From Achromobacter xylosoxidans (GTDB lineage: Bacteria > Pseudomonadota > Gammaproteobacteria > Burkholderiales > Burkholderiaceae_B), in contig NZ_LN831029.1 of NCBI RefSeq assembly GCF_001457475.1, positions 496,001 to 560,000 of the forward strand: a stretch of 64,000 nt of DNA. Direction: 5' to 3'. The notes beneath the pieces were generated by a model. That model was not told where the DNA came from. It worked only from the letters and a program-made list of their open reading frames with translations, and searched no databases. Within the stretch, counting starts at the first letter, position 1. Each line of letters opens with the position of its first letter. Shown here piece by piece: positions 25,256-33,431 of this stretch. The translations under genes and the position numbers were made by a program.

Positions 25256-26563
25256 TCAGGCGGATGGGTCGACCGCGATGCGATCCGGCGGGAAGCGCAG
25301 CGCGAACAGGCTGCCCTTGCCGGGCTCGCTGCTGATGAGCAGCTCGGCATCGTGGCGCATGGCGATGTGCTTGGTGATGGCCAGGCCCAGGCCGGTGCCG
25401 CCGACCGCGCGCGAGCGGCCGCGGTCGACGCGGTAGAAGCGTTCGGTCAGGCGCGGGATGTGGCGCGCGGGGATGCCGATGCCGGTGTCCTGCACGCTGT
25501 AGCGCCCGCCGCCGTCGGCCTCGCGTTCCCAGCGCACGGTGATGGTGCCGCCGTCGGGCGTGTAGCGCACGGCGTTGGTCAGCAGGTTCGACAGGGCCGA
25601 GGTCAGTTCGGTCTCGGCGCCGAGCACGTCGACGGTTTCGTCGATGTGCCATTCGATCACATGGCGTCCGCCCGACAGCGCCTCGATCTGCTGGCGCGCC
25701 TTTTGCAGCAGCGCGCCCATGTTGACCGCGCGCGGGTCGCTGCCCGGCGACGATTCCAGCGTCGACAGCGTCAGCAGGTCCTCGACGATGGCCTGCATGC
25801 GCTGGGCCTGCTCGTGCATCATGTCCAGGTACTGCGCGCGCTGCTCGGGCGGCAGGGCGTCGGCGGGCATGTCGCGCAGCGTTTCCAGGAAACCCGCCAG
25901 CACCGTCAGCGGCGTGCGCAGTTCGTGCGAGACGTTGGCGACGAAATCGCGGCGGGTGGTCTCCAGGCGCTCGATCTGGGTCACGTCGCGGGTGATGAGC
26001 AGGCGCTGGTTGCTGGCGTAGGCCGTCAGCTGCATCATCATCAGCCGCTCCTGGCCGTTCTGGCCCAGGCGCACCAGGATGGGATCGGGCCAGGAGGCGC
26101 GGTGCGCGTATTCGACGAATTCCGGCGCGCGCAGCAGGTTCAGCAGGTTGTGGCCGCGGTCGGCCGGCAGGCGCAGGCCCAGGTGCTGGCGCGCCATGCG
26201 GTTGCACCAGTCGATCTGGAAGTCTTCATTGAGCGTGACCGCGCCGTCAGGCAGGGCCTGCGCCGCCGCCAGCATGCCCTGCATGGTGTCGCGGGTTTCG
26301 GCCAGCTCGCGGGCCCGGGCGCGGGTGTAGCGGTAGAGGGGGGCGAGGATATCGTCCCAGGGGCCGACCGAGGCGGGCGGCGAGGTGTCGGGATGCCTGG
26401 CCCAGTGCGACACCAGGTGCAGGCGCCAGCTGCGCCACAGCAGCATGACGACCAGGGCGGCGCTGAACAGCACCCAGCCGGCGGGATCTCCAATGAGCCA
26501 TTGCGCCAATAGCGCGATCGCCGCCCACAGGGCGACCAGGATAAGGGTGCGCAGCCAGATCAT
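25256..26563 (-). CDS. phoR: Phosphate regulon sensor kinase PhoR
   Basis: 435 residues. Two N-terminal membrane segments (about 5-25 and 29-47) have almost no periplasmic loop. A cytoplasmic PAS domain (about 95-190, '[16 protein letters not shown]') is followed by the H-box '[16 protein letters not shown]' with H213 and the ATPase domain ('[11 protein letters not shown]', '[17 protein letters not shown]'). This is the PhoR layout, sensing phosphate through the Pst/PhoU complex. It follows phoB by 12 bases. pst and phoU genes are not next to it. Confidence 0.9.
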   Translation of the reverse strand: MIWLRTLILVALWAAIALLAQWLIGDPAGWVLFSAALVVMLLWRSWRLHLVSHWARHPDTSPPASVGPWDDILAPLYRYTRARARELAETRDTMQGMLAAAQALPDGAVTLNEDFQIDWCNRMARQHLGLRLPADRGHNLLNLLRAPEFVEYAHRASWPDPILVRLGQNGQERLMMMQLTAYASNQRLLITRDVTQIERLETTRRDFVANVSHELRTPLTVLAGFLETLRDMPADALPPEQRAQYLDMMHEQAQRMQAIVEDLLTLSTLESSPGSDPRAVNMGALLQKARQQIEALSGGRHVIEWHIDETVDVLGAETELTSALSNLLTNAVRYTPDGGTITVRWEREADGGGRYSVQDTGIGIPARHIPRLTERFYRVDRGRSRAVGGTGLGLAITKHIAMRHDAELLISSEPGKGSLFALRFPPDRIAVDPSA

Positions 26564-26575
26564 CGTGCGGGAGTT

Positions 26576-27274
26576 TTACCGCGCCGGGACCTGTGCCGTA
26601 AACCGGTAGCCGCTGCCGCGCACCGTTTCCACGTGCGCATCGTGGCCGCTGGGCTCCAGGGCCTTGCGCAGGCGGCGGATGTGCACGTCGACGGTGCGTT
26701 CCTCGACGAAGACGTGATCGCCCCAGACCTGGTCCAGCAGTTGCGAACGCGAGAACACGCGTTCCGGATGGGTCATGAAGAAATGCAGCAGGCGGAATTC
26801 GGTGGGGCCGATCTGCAGCGACTGGCTGTTGCCCGACAGGCGGTGCGTCACCGGATCGAGCTTGAGGCCGCCGACGTCGATCACGTCGTCGGTCAGCTGC
26901 GGCGCGCGGCGGCGCAGCACGGCCTTGATGCGGGCCATCAGCTCCTTGGGCGAGAAGGGCTTGGTGATGTAGTCGTCGGCCCCGGCTTCGAGGCCATCGA
27001 CCTTGTCCTGCTCGGAACCCTTGGCGGTCAGCATGATGACCGGGACGGCGCGGGTGCGCTCGTCGTTGCGCAGCTTGCGCGCCATGGCCAGGCCGGAGGT
27101 GCCGGGCAGCATCCAGTCCAGCAGGATCAGGTCGGGCAGTTCGGCGCGGATCAGGGTCTGGGCCTGGTCGGCGTCGAAGGCGCGCAGCACCTTGTGGCCG
27201 GCGAAGGACAGGTTGACGGCGATCAGTTCCTGGATTGCGGGTTCGTCTTCGACGACGAGGATGGTGCTGGACAT
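26576..27274 (-). CDS. phoB: Phosphate regulon response regulator PhoB
   Basis: 232 residues. The receiver has the acidic pair E9-D10 and phospho-site D53 (LLDWMLPG), with Lys in '[13 protein letters not shown]'. The winged helix has '[22 protein letters not shown]', cited in part, and '[18 protein letters not shown]', both characteristic of PhoB rather than other OmpR-type regulators. It activates genes with Pho boxes when phosphate is scarce. I see no Pho box upstream of it in the 161-base gap before ubiE. Confidence 0.93.
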   Translation of the reverse strand: MSSTILVVEDEPAIQELIAVNLSFAGHKVLRAFDADQAQTLIRAELPDLILLDWMLPGTSGLAMARKLRNDERTRAVPVIMLTAKGSEQDKVDGLEAGADDYITKPFSPKELMARIKAVLRRRAPQLTDDVIDVGGLKLDPVTHRLSGNSQSLQIGPTEFRLLHFFMTHPERVFSRSQLLDQVWGDHVFVEERTVDVHIRRLRKALEPSGHDAHVETVRGSGYRFTAQVPAR

Positions 27275-27315
27275 GGCGAATAGGGCACGCTTCGGAGCGC
27301 CGGCGCGGCGCGAAC

Positions 27316-27337
27316 ATTGCGATAGTATGGCCGCAAT
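27316..27337. promoter_or_regulatory. Dyad between divergent phoB and ubiE
   Basis: ATTGCG (27316-27321) and CGCAAT (27332-27337) are perfect inverted copies around ten bases that include TAGTAT. Placed in the only gap between phoB and ubiE, it may be a regulator site or promoter core. The protein is unknown. Confidence 0.35.
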
Positions 27338-27435
27338 ATTTCAGGTATGTGACCGCACGGCGCCTTCCCGCGCCCGCGGGCGGCATCCGGCGGGCCCCGA
27401 TAGGCTACCATTGGACGATATATCGGGAATTCACC

Positions 27436-28212
27436 ATGCAAAACCCCTCCGAATCGCAACATTCCGCGGATTCCGCGTCCCAATCGACGCATTTCGGCTT
27501 CCAATCGGTGCCGGAAAGCGAAAAAGCCCGCAAGGTCGCCGAAGTCTTCCACTCGGTGGCGCAGCGCTACGACATCATGAACGATTTCATGTCGGCCGGC
27601 CTGCACCGCGTCTGGAAGGCCTTCACCATCGGCCGCGCCGCCATCCGCCCCGGCATGAAGGTGCTGGACATCGCGGGCGGCACCGGCGACCTGGCCAAGG
27701 CTTTCGCCAAGCGCGCCGGCCCCACCGGCGAGGTCTGGCTGACCGATATCAACGATTCCATGCTGCGCGTCGGCCGCGACCGCCTGGCCGACGCCGGCCA
27801 GCTGGTGCCCACCGCCGTCTGTGACGCCGAGCGCCTGCCGTTCCCGACGGGCTATTTCGACCGCGTCAGCGTGGCTTTCGGGCTGCGCAACATGACCCAC
27901 AAGGATCGCGCCCTGGCCGAGATGACCCGCGTGCTCAAGCCGGGCGGCAAGCTGCTGGTGCTGGAGTTCTCCCGCATCGCCAAGCCGCTGGCGCCGGCCT
28001 ACGACTGGTATTCCTTCAACGTGCTGCCCTGGCTGGGCAAGACGGTGGCCAAGGACGAGGCCAGCTACCGCTACCTGGCCGAATCCATCCGCATGCATCC
28101 CGACCAGGAAACCCTGGCCGACATGCTGCGCACCGCCGGCCTGGAGCGGGTGCAGTACTTCAACCTGACGGCCGGCATCGCGGCCCTGCACGAGGGCGTG
28201 CGCTTGGCCTGA
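27436..28212 (+). CDS. ubiE: Ubiquinone/menaquinone C-methyltransferase
   Basis: 258 residues from the ATG at 27436; the open frame starts much earlier, but only this start gives a normal N-terminus. The UbiE signature '[22 protein letters not shown]' (about 20-40, quoted in part) is followed by the AdoMet motif '[15 protein letters not shown]' (about 76-90). 'ITDxNxxML'-like '[12 protein letters not shown]' and '[12 protein letters not shown]' come next. It methylates the quinone ring C2 in ubiquinone synthesis at the inner membrane. It stands first in a plus-strand run with three further genes, two of them ubiquinone genes. Confidence 0.95.
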   Translation: MQNPSESQHSADSASQSTHFGFQSVPESEKARKVAEVFHSVAQRYDIMNDFMSAGLHRVWKAFTIGRAAIRPGMKVLDIAGGTGDLAKAFAKRAGPTGEVWLTDINDSMLRVGRDRLADAGQLVPTAVCDAERLPFPTGYFDRVSVAFGLRNMTHKDRALAEMTRVLKPGGKLLVLEFSRIAKPLAPAYDWYSFNVLPWLGKTVAKDEASYRYLAESIRMHPDQETLADMLRTAGLERVQYFNLTAGIAALHEGVRLA

Positions 28213-28249
28213 TTGCGCTGGGTCCGATTCGGCTTGCCGTTGCCCCGGG

Positions 28250-28256
28250 GGAACTT
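28250..28256 (+). promoter_or_regulatory. SigmaE-like -35 element upstream of the Tim44-like gene
   Basis: An exact GGAACTT heptamer, the -35 consensus of RpoE-type envelope-stress sigma factors. It is followed 16 bases later by TCCGTT, a partial match to the -10. It lies 134 bases before the ATG of a membrane-protein gene. It is suggestive only. Confidence 0.35.
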
Positions 28257-28318
28257 GTGGGGCGGCGGCTTGTCCGTTATTCTTACGTCATTCAGATTAC
28301 TGTAAGGAAGTCGCGCTG

Positions 28319-28364
28319 AAGGACCGCACGATCCGTGCGGCCTTCCGCTGCTCGGGGGCAGCGG
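28319..28364 (+). promoter_or_regulatory. Two consecutive hairpins in the leader of the Tim44-like gene
   Basis: The first is AAGG-A-CCGCAC / GTGCGG-CCTT (28319-28344, one bulge). The second is CCGCTGC / GCAGCGG (28345-28364), directly after it. Both lie just upstream of the ribosome site. They could shield the mRNA or control translation. No known riboswitch fits. Confidence 0.4.
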
Positions 28365-28389
28365 GGCGCGGGTACGAGGGAGCACATCC

Positions 28390-29388
28390 ATGACCAAATT
28401 CTGTTTCTCGCGGTTTGTCGCCGCGGCGCTCATCGCCATTTCCGGCGCCGCGCTGGTAACGGCGTCGTTCGACGCCGAAGCCCGCCGCGCCGGCGGCGGC
28501 AGCAGCGTCGGCCGCCAATCCTCCAATGTGACCCAGCAGCGCCAGGCCACCACGCCGCCGACCGCCGCCAGCAACACCGCAGGCGCCACCGCGGCGCCGG
28601 CGGCCGCCGGCGCGGCCACGGCCGGTGCCGCGGGCGCCGCCGCCAAGAGCGGCGCATCGCGCTGGCTGGGCCCCATCGCCGGCATCGCCGCCGGCCTGGG
28701 CATCGCCGCCTTGCTGTCGAGCATGGGCCTGTCGGGCGCTTTCGCCGAATTCCTGTCGTCCGCGCTGCTGATCGCCCTGGTCGTGTTTGCCGTGATGTTC
28801 ATCATCCGCCGCCTGCGCGGCGCCGCGCCGCGTCCGGCCACCCAGGGTGCCTTCGGTGGCGCCAACAACGCGCCCGGCCAGCCGCAGCAACAGCCCATGT
28901 GGCGTGAAGCGCTGAAGCCGACCGCCCCGGCCGCGGCCCCGGCCGCTGCCGCCGCGGCGCCGGCCGCCGTGCTGCCCAAGGCAGGCGACGACAACAACTG
29001 GTTCGTGCCCGGCGACTTCGATACGCCCAACTTCCTGAAGCAGGCCAAGGAACAGTTCGTGCGCATCCAGGCTGTGTGGGACAGCGGCAGCACCGATCGC
29101 CTGCGCGACTACCTGACCGACGACCTGATCACCGAGCTCAAGCCGCAGTTGGCCGAGCGCGGCGCCGCGCCCAACAAGACCGAAGTGGTGCTGCTGAACG
29201 CCGAGCTGCTGGGCATCGAAACGGTGTCCGACGGCCACCTGGCCAGCGTGCGCTTCTCGGGCATGCTGCGCGAGACCCCGGGCGCCGAAGCCTTCCGCTT
29301 CGAGGAAGTCTGGAACCTGTTCAAGCCCGCCAACGGCGGCTGGCTGCTGGCCGGCATCCAGCAGATCCCGGTCGAATACGCCAGCTGA
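28390..29388 (+). CDS. Membrane-anchored Tim44-like domain protein
   Basis: 332 residues. A signal peptide or anchor (1-32) leads into an Ala/Gly/Gln-rich linker, then two hydrophobic segments (about 92-115 and 116-138), a second Pro/Gln/Ala linker, and a C-terminal Tim44-like domain (about 200-330). The last starts at 'FDTPNFLKQAKEQFVRIQAVWDSG', cited in part. Such proteins are common in betaproteobacteria. The domain is related to the mitochondrial import factor and to mitoribosomal MRPL45, and the bacterial role is unknown. It sits between ubiE and ubiJ-ubiB and ends at a strong terminator, so it is its own unit. Confidence 0.85.
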   Translation: MTKFCFSRFVAAALIAISGAALVTASFDAEARRAGGGSSVGRQSSNVTQQRQATTPPTAASNTAGATAAPAAAGAATAGAAGAAAKSGASRWLGPIAGIAAGLGIAALLSSMGLSGAFAEFLSSALLIALVVFAVMFIIRRLRGAAPRPATQGAFGGANNAPGQPQQQPMWREALKPTAPAAAPAAAAAAPAAVLPKAGDDNNWFVPGDFDTPNFLKQAKEQFVRIQAVWDSGSTDRLRDYLTDDLITELKPQLAERGAAPNKTEVVLLNAELLGIETVSDGHLASVRFSGMLRETPGAEAFRFEEVWNLFKPANGGWLLAGIQQIPVEYAS

Positions 29389-29441
29389 TCGCGGCGGCGT
29401 CTCTCTTCCGATAGCGGGGCGGCCAGGCGGCCGTCCGCCAC

Positions 29442-29466
29442 AACCGGCCCTTCAGGGCCGGTTTTT
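29442..29466 (+). terminator. Rho-independent terminator of the Tim44-like gene
   Basis: A 9-base stem AACCGGCCC / GGGCCGGTT with a TTCA loop followed by a run of T (29462-29466), about 55 bases after the stop. Confidence 0.85.
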
Positions 29467-29582
29467 CCATGCGTCGGCGCAAACGGCGCCCGGACTTCCC
29501 GTAACAGACCCCCATCCAACCCGGTACACTCCCGATTTACCCATCAACTTCGTCACCCCCGCCCGCGGGGCCGCGGACCGTC

Positions 29583-30221
29583 ATGTCGCCTTTTTCGTTT
29601 CTGCCTACTCCTGCACGGCTGGCCGTCGGCGCGCTCAACGCCCTGTTGAAGCGCGAAGACTGGGCGCGCGAACGCCTGGCCCGCCATGCCGGCAAGACGG
29701 TGCGTTTCGCGCTGGGCGGATTCACCCTGGGCCTGACCATCGACAGCGAGGGCCTGGCGGCCCAGGCCGACGCGGCGGTGGTGCCCGACGTGACCCTGAC
29801 GGTGGCGCCCGAGAGGCTGCCGCTGCCGCGCCTGGGCGCGGGGGGCGAAACCCCCGATTTCGCCGAGGCCACGCACATCTCCGGTGACGCGGCCCTGGCG
29901 CAGGTGGTGGCGGACCTGTCCAAGCAGTTGCGCTGGGACCCCGAGGACAGCCTGGCCCGCCTGGTCGGCGACATTCCGGCGCTGCGCATCGTCGGCGGCC
30001 TGCGCGCGGCGACCGGCGGCGCGCGCCAGGCCGGCCAGCGCCTGGCCGAGAATGTGTCCGAATACCTGGCCGAGGAAAACGGCATGTTGCTGGGCCGGCC
30101 GGCGCTGGAGCAATGGCGCCTGGACCTGGCCGAGCTGAACGCCCGCGCCGACGCGCTGGCGCGCTCGGCCGCCGCCCTGCAATCGCGGTTGGCCACGGCC
30201 GCCGGCAAGCGGGGCGCCTGA
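29583..30221 (+). CDS. ubiJ: Ubiquinone biosynthesis accessory factor UbiJ (SCP2 domain)
   Basis: 212 residues. An SCP2-type lipid-binding domain runs at about 15-110 ('ALNALLKREDWARERLARHAGKTVRF', cited in part; 'PDVTLTVAPERLP'). It is followed by a helical C-terminal part with 'LSKQLRWDPEDSLARLVGDIPA', cut here to 'LRWDPEDSLARLVGD', the UbiJ signature. UbiJ holds the hydrophobic quinone intermediates in the cytosolic Ubi complex. Its gene is 3 bases before ubiB, which matches the usual ubiE-ubiJ-ubiB order, although here a Tim44-like gene intervenes after ubiE. A TACACT -10-like box is at 29525-29530. Confidence 0.9.
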   Translation: MSPFSFLPTPARLAVGALNALLKREDWARERLARHAGKTVRFALGGFTLGLTIDSEGLAAQADAAVVPDVTLTVAPERLPLPRLGAGGETPDFAEATHISGDAALAQVVADLSKQLRWDPEDSLARLVGDIPALRIVGGLRAATGGARQAGQRLAENVSEYLAEENGMLLGRPALEQWRLDLAELNARADALARSAAALQSRLATAAGKRGA

Positions 30222-30224
30222 CCC

Positions 30225-31778
30225 ATGTTCCCGTTGCTGCGCCTGTTCCGCATCATCCTGGTTTCGCTGCGCTATGGCCTGGACGAGCTGGTGCTCTCCA
30301 GCCTGAACCATCCGCTGGCCACCTGCCTGCTGCGCGTCATCCGCCTGGGCACCCGGCCGCGCAAGCCGCGCGGCCTGCGGCTGCGCCTGGCGCTGGAATC
30401 GCTGGGGCCGATCTTCGTGAAGTTCGGCCAGGTGCTGTCGACCCGCCGCGACCTGATCCCGGCCGACATCGCCAACGAGCTGGCGCTGCTGCAGGACCGC
30501 GTGCCGCCGTTCCCGTCGGCCCAGGCCGCCGCCTGCATCGAGGCCGCGCTGGGCGCGCCGCCCGAAAAGCTGTTCGCGCAGTTCCAGGTCGACCCGGTGG
30601 CGTCGGCCTCCATCGCCCAGGTGCACTTCGCGGTGCTGCACGACGGCCGCGAGGTGGCGGTCAAGGTGCTGCGCCCGGGCATGCTCAGCATCATCGAGAA
30701 AGACCTGTCGCTGCTCAAGATCGTGGCCCGCATTATCGAGCGCCTGGGCGCCGATGGCCGCCGGCTCAAGCCGCGCGAGGTGGTGGCCGAGTTCGACAAG
30801 TACCTGCACGACGAACTCGACCTGGTGCGCGAGGCCTCCAACTGCAGCCAGTTGCGCCGCAATTTCGGCCCGGAATCCGGCCGCGGCGACATGCTGATGG
30901 TGCCCGAGGTGATCTGGGAATACACCGCGTCCACCGTGTTCACCATGCAGCGCATGTATGGCGTGCCGGTGGGCCAGGTCGAGCGCATGCGCGCCGCCGG
31001 CATCGACATTCCGACCCTGGCGCGCACCGGCGTCGAGATCTTCTTCACCCAGGTGTTCACCGACGGCTTCTTCCATGCCGACATGCACCCGGGCAACATC
31101 TACGTGTCCGACCGGCCCGAGACGCTGGGCAGCTACATTGCCCTGGACTTCGGCATCGTCGGCTCGCTGTCGGAATTCGACAAGAACTACCTGGCGCAGA
31201 ACTTCCTGGCCTTCTTCCATCGCGACTACCGCCGCGTGGCGCAGTTGCACATCGAGTCGGGCTGGGTGCCGCCCGATACGCGCGAGGAAGAACTGGAGGG
31301 CGCGGTGCGCGCCGTCTGCGAACCCTATTTTGACCGGCCGTTGTCCGAGATTTCGCTGGGCCAGGTGCTGTTGCGCCTGTTCCAGACCTCGCGCCGGTTC
31401 AATGTGGAGATCCAGCCGCAGCTCGTGCTGCTGCAGAAGACGTTGCTGAACGTCGAAGGCCTGGGGCGGCAGCTCGACCCCAACCTGGATCTCTGGAAGA
31501 CCGCCAAGCCCTACCTGGAACGCTGGATGCGCCAGCGTGTCGGAATCAAGGGCTTGCGGCAGAGCCTGGAGAAAGAAGCCGCGCAGTGGTCGCAGATGCT
31601 GCCCGCGCTTCCCAGGCTGGTCCACGACCACCTGAACCGCCCGAATCTCTCGCCGGCCCTGCTGGCCGAGATGGCGCAGTTGCGGCGGGCCCAGGAGCAG
31701 AACAACCGGCTGGTCGCGGCGCTGGTTGGCGTGCTGGCCCTCGGGATCGGGGTGGCGTTGTGGGCATTGACCCGATAG
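30225..31778 (+). CDS. ubiB: Ubiquinone biosynthesis regulatory protein kinase UbiB
   Basis: 517 residues of the ABC1/ADCK atypical kinase family. The KxGQ-type motif '[16 protein letters not shown]' lies at about 64-79. The nucleotide region has '[28 protein letters not shown]', cited in part, and the catalytic-type '[13 protein letters not shown]' is followed by 'ALDFGIVG'. The C-terminus has hydrophobic membrane segments (about 495-515). UbiB is an inner-membrane ATPase/kinase needed for extraction of ubiquinone intermediates. It starts three bases after ubiJ, so it is co-transcribed. Confidence 0.95.
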   Translation: MFPLLRLFRIILVSLRYGLDELVLSSLNHPLATCLLRVIRLGTRPRKPRGLRLRLALESLGPIFVKFGQVLSTRRDLIPADIANELALLQDRVPPFPSAQAAACIEAALGAPPEKLFAQFQVDPVASASIAQVHFAVLHDGREVAVKVLRPGMLSIIEKDLSLLKIVARIIERLGADGRRLKPREVVAEFDKYLHDELDLVREASNCSQLRRNFGPESGRGDMLMVPEVIWEYTASTVFTMQRMYGVPVGQVERMRAAGIDIPTLARTGVEIFFTQVFTDGFFHADMHPGNIYVSDRPETLGSYIALDFGIVGSLSEFDKNYLAQNFLAFFHRDYRRVAQLHIESGWVPPDTREEELEGAVRAVCEPYFDRPLSEISLGQVLLRLFQTSRRFNVEIQPQLVLLQKTLLNVEGLGRQLDPNLDLWKTAKPYLERWMRQRVGIKGLRQSLEKEAAQWSQMLPALPRLVHDHLNRPNLSPALLAEMAQLRRAQEQNNRLVAALVGVLALGIGVALWALTR

Positions 31779-31959
31779 GCGGCGCGATGGTGTAAGTGCG
31801 ATCCCCTGTCATGTTTCATTCATGAAACGGTCATCATAGCTTCGCGGGAGACGGCGAAAAATAGCGCTGGGCAGACTTGTGCAGCGTCACGCCGGCAAGT
31901 GCGTGCGCCATTCATCAATTTCTATAGCCCCACTGGCGGGACGAAAACAAGGGCAGAAC

Positions 31960-32838
31960 ATGCTTTATCCTGAACTCTTCAAGACCATGGAAGCGGTGCG
32001 CTGGAACATGGCGCACGATATTCCCTGGGGCGACTTCGATCGCAGCAAGCTCTCGGACGAGCAGGCGCACACGATCAAGATGAACGCCATCACCGAGTGG
32101 GCCGCGCTGCCGGCCACCGAGATGTTCCTGCGCGACAATCGCGGCGACAGCGATTTCTGCGCCTTCATGTCGGTGTGGTTCTTCGAAGAACAAAAGCATT
32201 CCCTGGTGCTGATCGAATACCTGCGCCGCTTCCGTCCCGATCTGGTGCCCACGGAAGAAGAGCTGCACAACGTGCGCTTCGAATTCGACGTCGCGCCCGA
32301 GCTGGAAACGCTGATGCTGCACTTCTGCGGCGAAGTGCGCCTGAACCACTGGTATCGCCGCGCCGCCGAATGGCACACCGAGCCGGTCATCAAGGCCATC
32401 TACAAGACCGTGGCGCAGGACGAGGCCCGTCACGCCGGCGCCTACCTGCAATACATGCGCCGCGCGCTGCACAACCGCGGCGAGGACACCAGCGTCCAGG
32501 CGCGCCTGGCGTTCTCCAAGATCGGTGTGCTGATGGCCTCGGCCGGCCGCACCCAGCAGGCCCTGCATCCGACCAACCTGCACGTCAACAAGGACCTGTT
32601 CCCCAACGACACGGTGCAGTCGCGCCTGCCCGAGCCGGGCTGGCTGGAGCATTGGCTGGACAGCCAGATCCGCTTCGACGGCATCTGGGAACAGAAGGTC
32701 GCCACCCGTATCCTGCACATCCTGTCCAAGCTGATGGACCGCAGCTTCGAGACGGTCAAGGACCTGAACCGCTACCGCAAGGAAATGACGGCGCTGGTGG
32801 TGCCCAAGGAAAAGGAAATCGTGCTGGCCGGCGCCTGA
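31960..32838 (+). CDS. Ferritin-like diiron protein (acyl-ACP desaturase/oxygenase-like)
   Basis: 292 residues from the ATG at 31960 (AAGGGCAG site); the open frame starts earlier without one. It is a helical protein with the ligands of a ferritin-like diiron centre: an early Glu in 'ITEWAALPATEMFL', 'FFEEQKHSL' (E-x2-H), a later Glu in 'HFCGEVRLNHWY', and 'VAQDEARHAGAYL' (E-x2-H). This matches the fatty-acid-desaturase-2 / AurF-like superfamily, oxidases or oxygenases on acyl carriers or small aromatics. No partner gene points to a substrate. The gene is single between ubiB and hldC. Confidence 0.75.
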   Translation: MLYPELFKTMEAVRWNMAHDIPWGDFDRSKLSDEQAHTIKMNAITEWAALPATEMFLRDNRGDSDFCAFMSVWFFEEQKHSLVLIEYLRRFRPDLVPTEEELHNVRFEFDVAPELETLMLHFCGEVRLNHWYRRAAEWHTEPVIKAIYKTVAQDEARHAGAYLQYMRRALHNRGEDTSVQARLAFSKIGVLMASAGRTQQALHPTNLHVNKDLFPNDTVQSRLPEPGWLEHWLDSQIRFDGIWEQKVATRILHILSKLMDRSFETVKDLNRYRKEMTALVVPKEKEIVLAGA

Positions 32839-32892
32839 TCGGGCGCCACGGCGGCGCGCGCCGGCCCCGGCCGGGCGCGTTCGATGACCGAT

Positions 32893-32914
32893 GACGGCGG
32901 CCGCGGCCGCCGTC
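32893..32914. promoter_or_regulatory. 22-base perfect palindrome upstream of hldC
   Basis: Positions 32893-32914 form a completely self-complementary GC sequence built on GGCC-GC-GGCC, directly followed by a -10-like TACAAT (32916-32921). It covers the place of a -35 box and spacer, so it may be an operator or simply a GC-rich cruciform. Confidence 0.4.
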
Positions 32915-32915
32915 G

Positions 32916-32921
32916 TACAAT
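32916..32921 (+). promoter_or_regulatory. -10 element TACAAT just before hldC
   Basis: TACAAT ends 6 bases before the ATG at 32928, so transcription would begin at or next to the start codon. The mRNA is probably leaderless; no ribosome site is visible. Confidence 0.5.
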
Positions 32922-32927
32922 CGCGCC

Positions 32928-33416
32928 ATGCCAGCCGCCCGTTTCGAATCCAAAGTCCTGTCCCGCGACGACTGCGTCGCCGCCGTTGCCGCCGGCCGCC
33001 TGCCGCGGCCGCTGGTGTTCACCAATGGCGTCTTCGACATCCTGCACCGGGGCCACGCCACCTACCTGGACCAGGCCGCCCAGCTGGGCGCGACGCTGGT
33101 CGTGGCGGTCAATACCGATGAGTCGGTGCGCCGCCTGGGCAAGGGCGCCGAGCGCCCGCTGAACCGCATGGAAGACCGCGCCGCGCTGCTGGCGGCGCTG
33201 GGCTTCGTCACGGTGGTCACCTCGTTCCAAGAGGACACGCCCGAGGCCCTGATCGGCCAGCTCAAGCCGGACCTGATCGTCAAGGGCGGCGACTACGACA
33301 TGGAAAAACTGCCCGAGACCGCCCTGGTCAAGTCCTGGGGCGGCCGCGCGGTGGCCATTCCGTTCGAGTTCGAGCGGTCCACCACGGCCCTGGTCAGGAA
33401 GATCCAGGGCGCCTGA
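32928..33416 (+). CDS. rfaE2: D-glycero-beta-D-manno-heptose 1-phosphate adenylyltransferase
   Basis: 162 residues of the cytidylyltransferase-like family. The TNGVFDILHRGHATYL segment (about 27-42) holds the HxGH nucleotide motif. 'NTDESVRRLGKGAERPLN' (about 63-80) and 'IVKGGDYDMEKLPE' follow, as in the C-terminal half of HldE. Here it is a free-standing adenylyltransferase, so the kinase (HldA/RfaE1) must be encoded elsewhere. It supplies ADP-heptose for lipopolysaccharide core. It is convergent with the TolC-like gene, about 15 bases apart. Confidence 0.92.
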   Translation: MPAARFESKVLSRDDCVAAVAAGRLPRPLVFTNGVFDILHRGHATYLDQAAQLGATLVVAVNTDESVRRLGKGAERPLNRMEDRAALLAALGFVTVVTSFQEDTPEALIGQLKPDLIVKGGDYDMEKLPETALVKSWGGRAVAIPFEFERSTTALVRKIQGA

Positions 33417-33431
33417 GGCGGCGCCACGCGC

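Noticed and set aside
27275..27435. Pho box before phoB
   Set aside because: No pair of CTGTCAT-like 7-mers at 11-base spacing is present; only an unrelated ATTGCG/CGCAAT dyad is.
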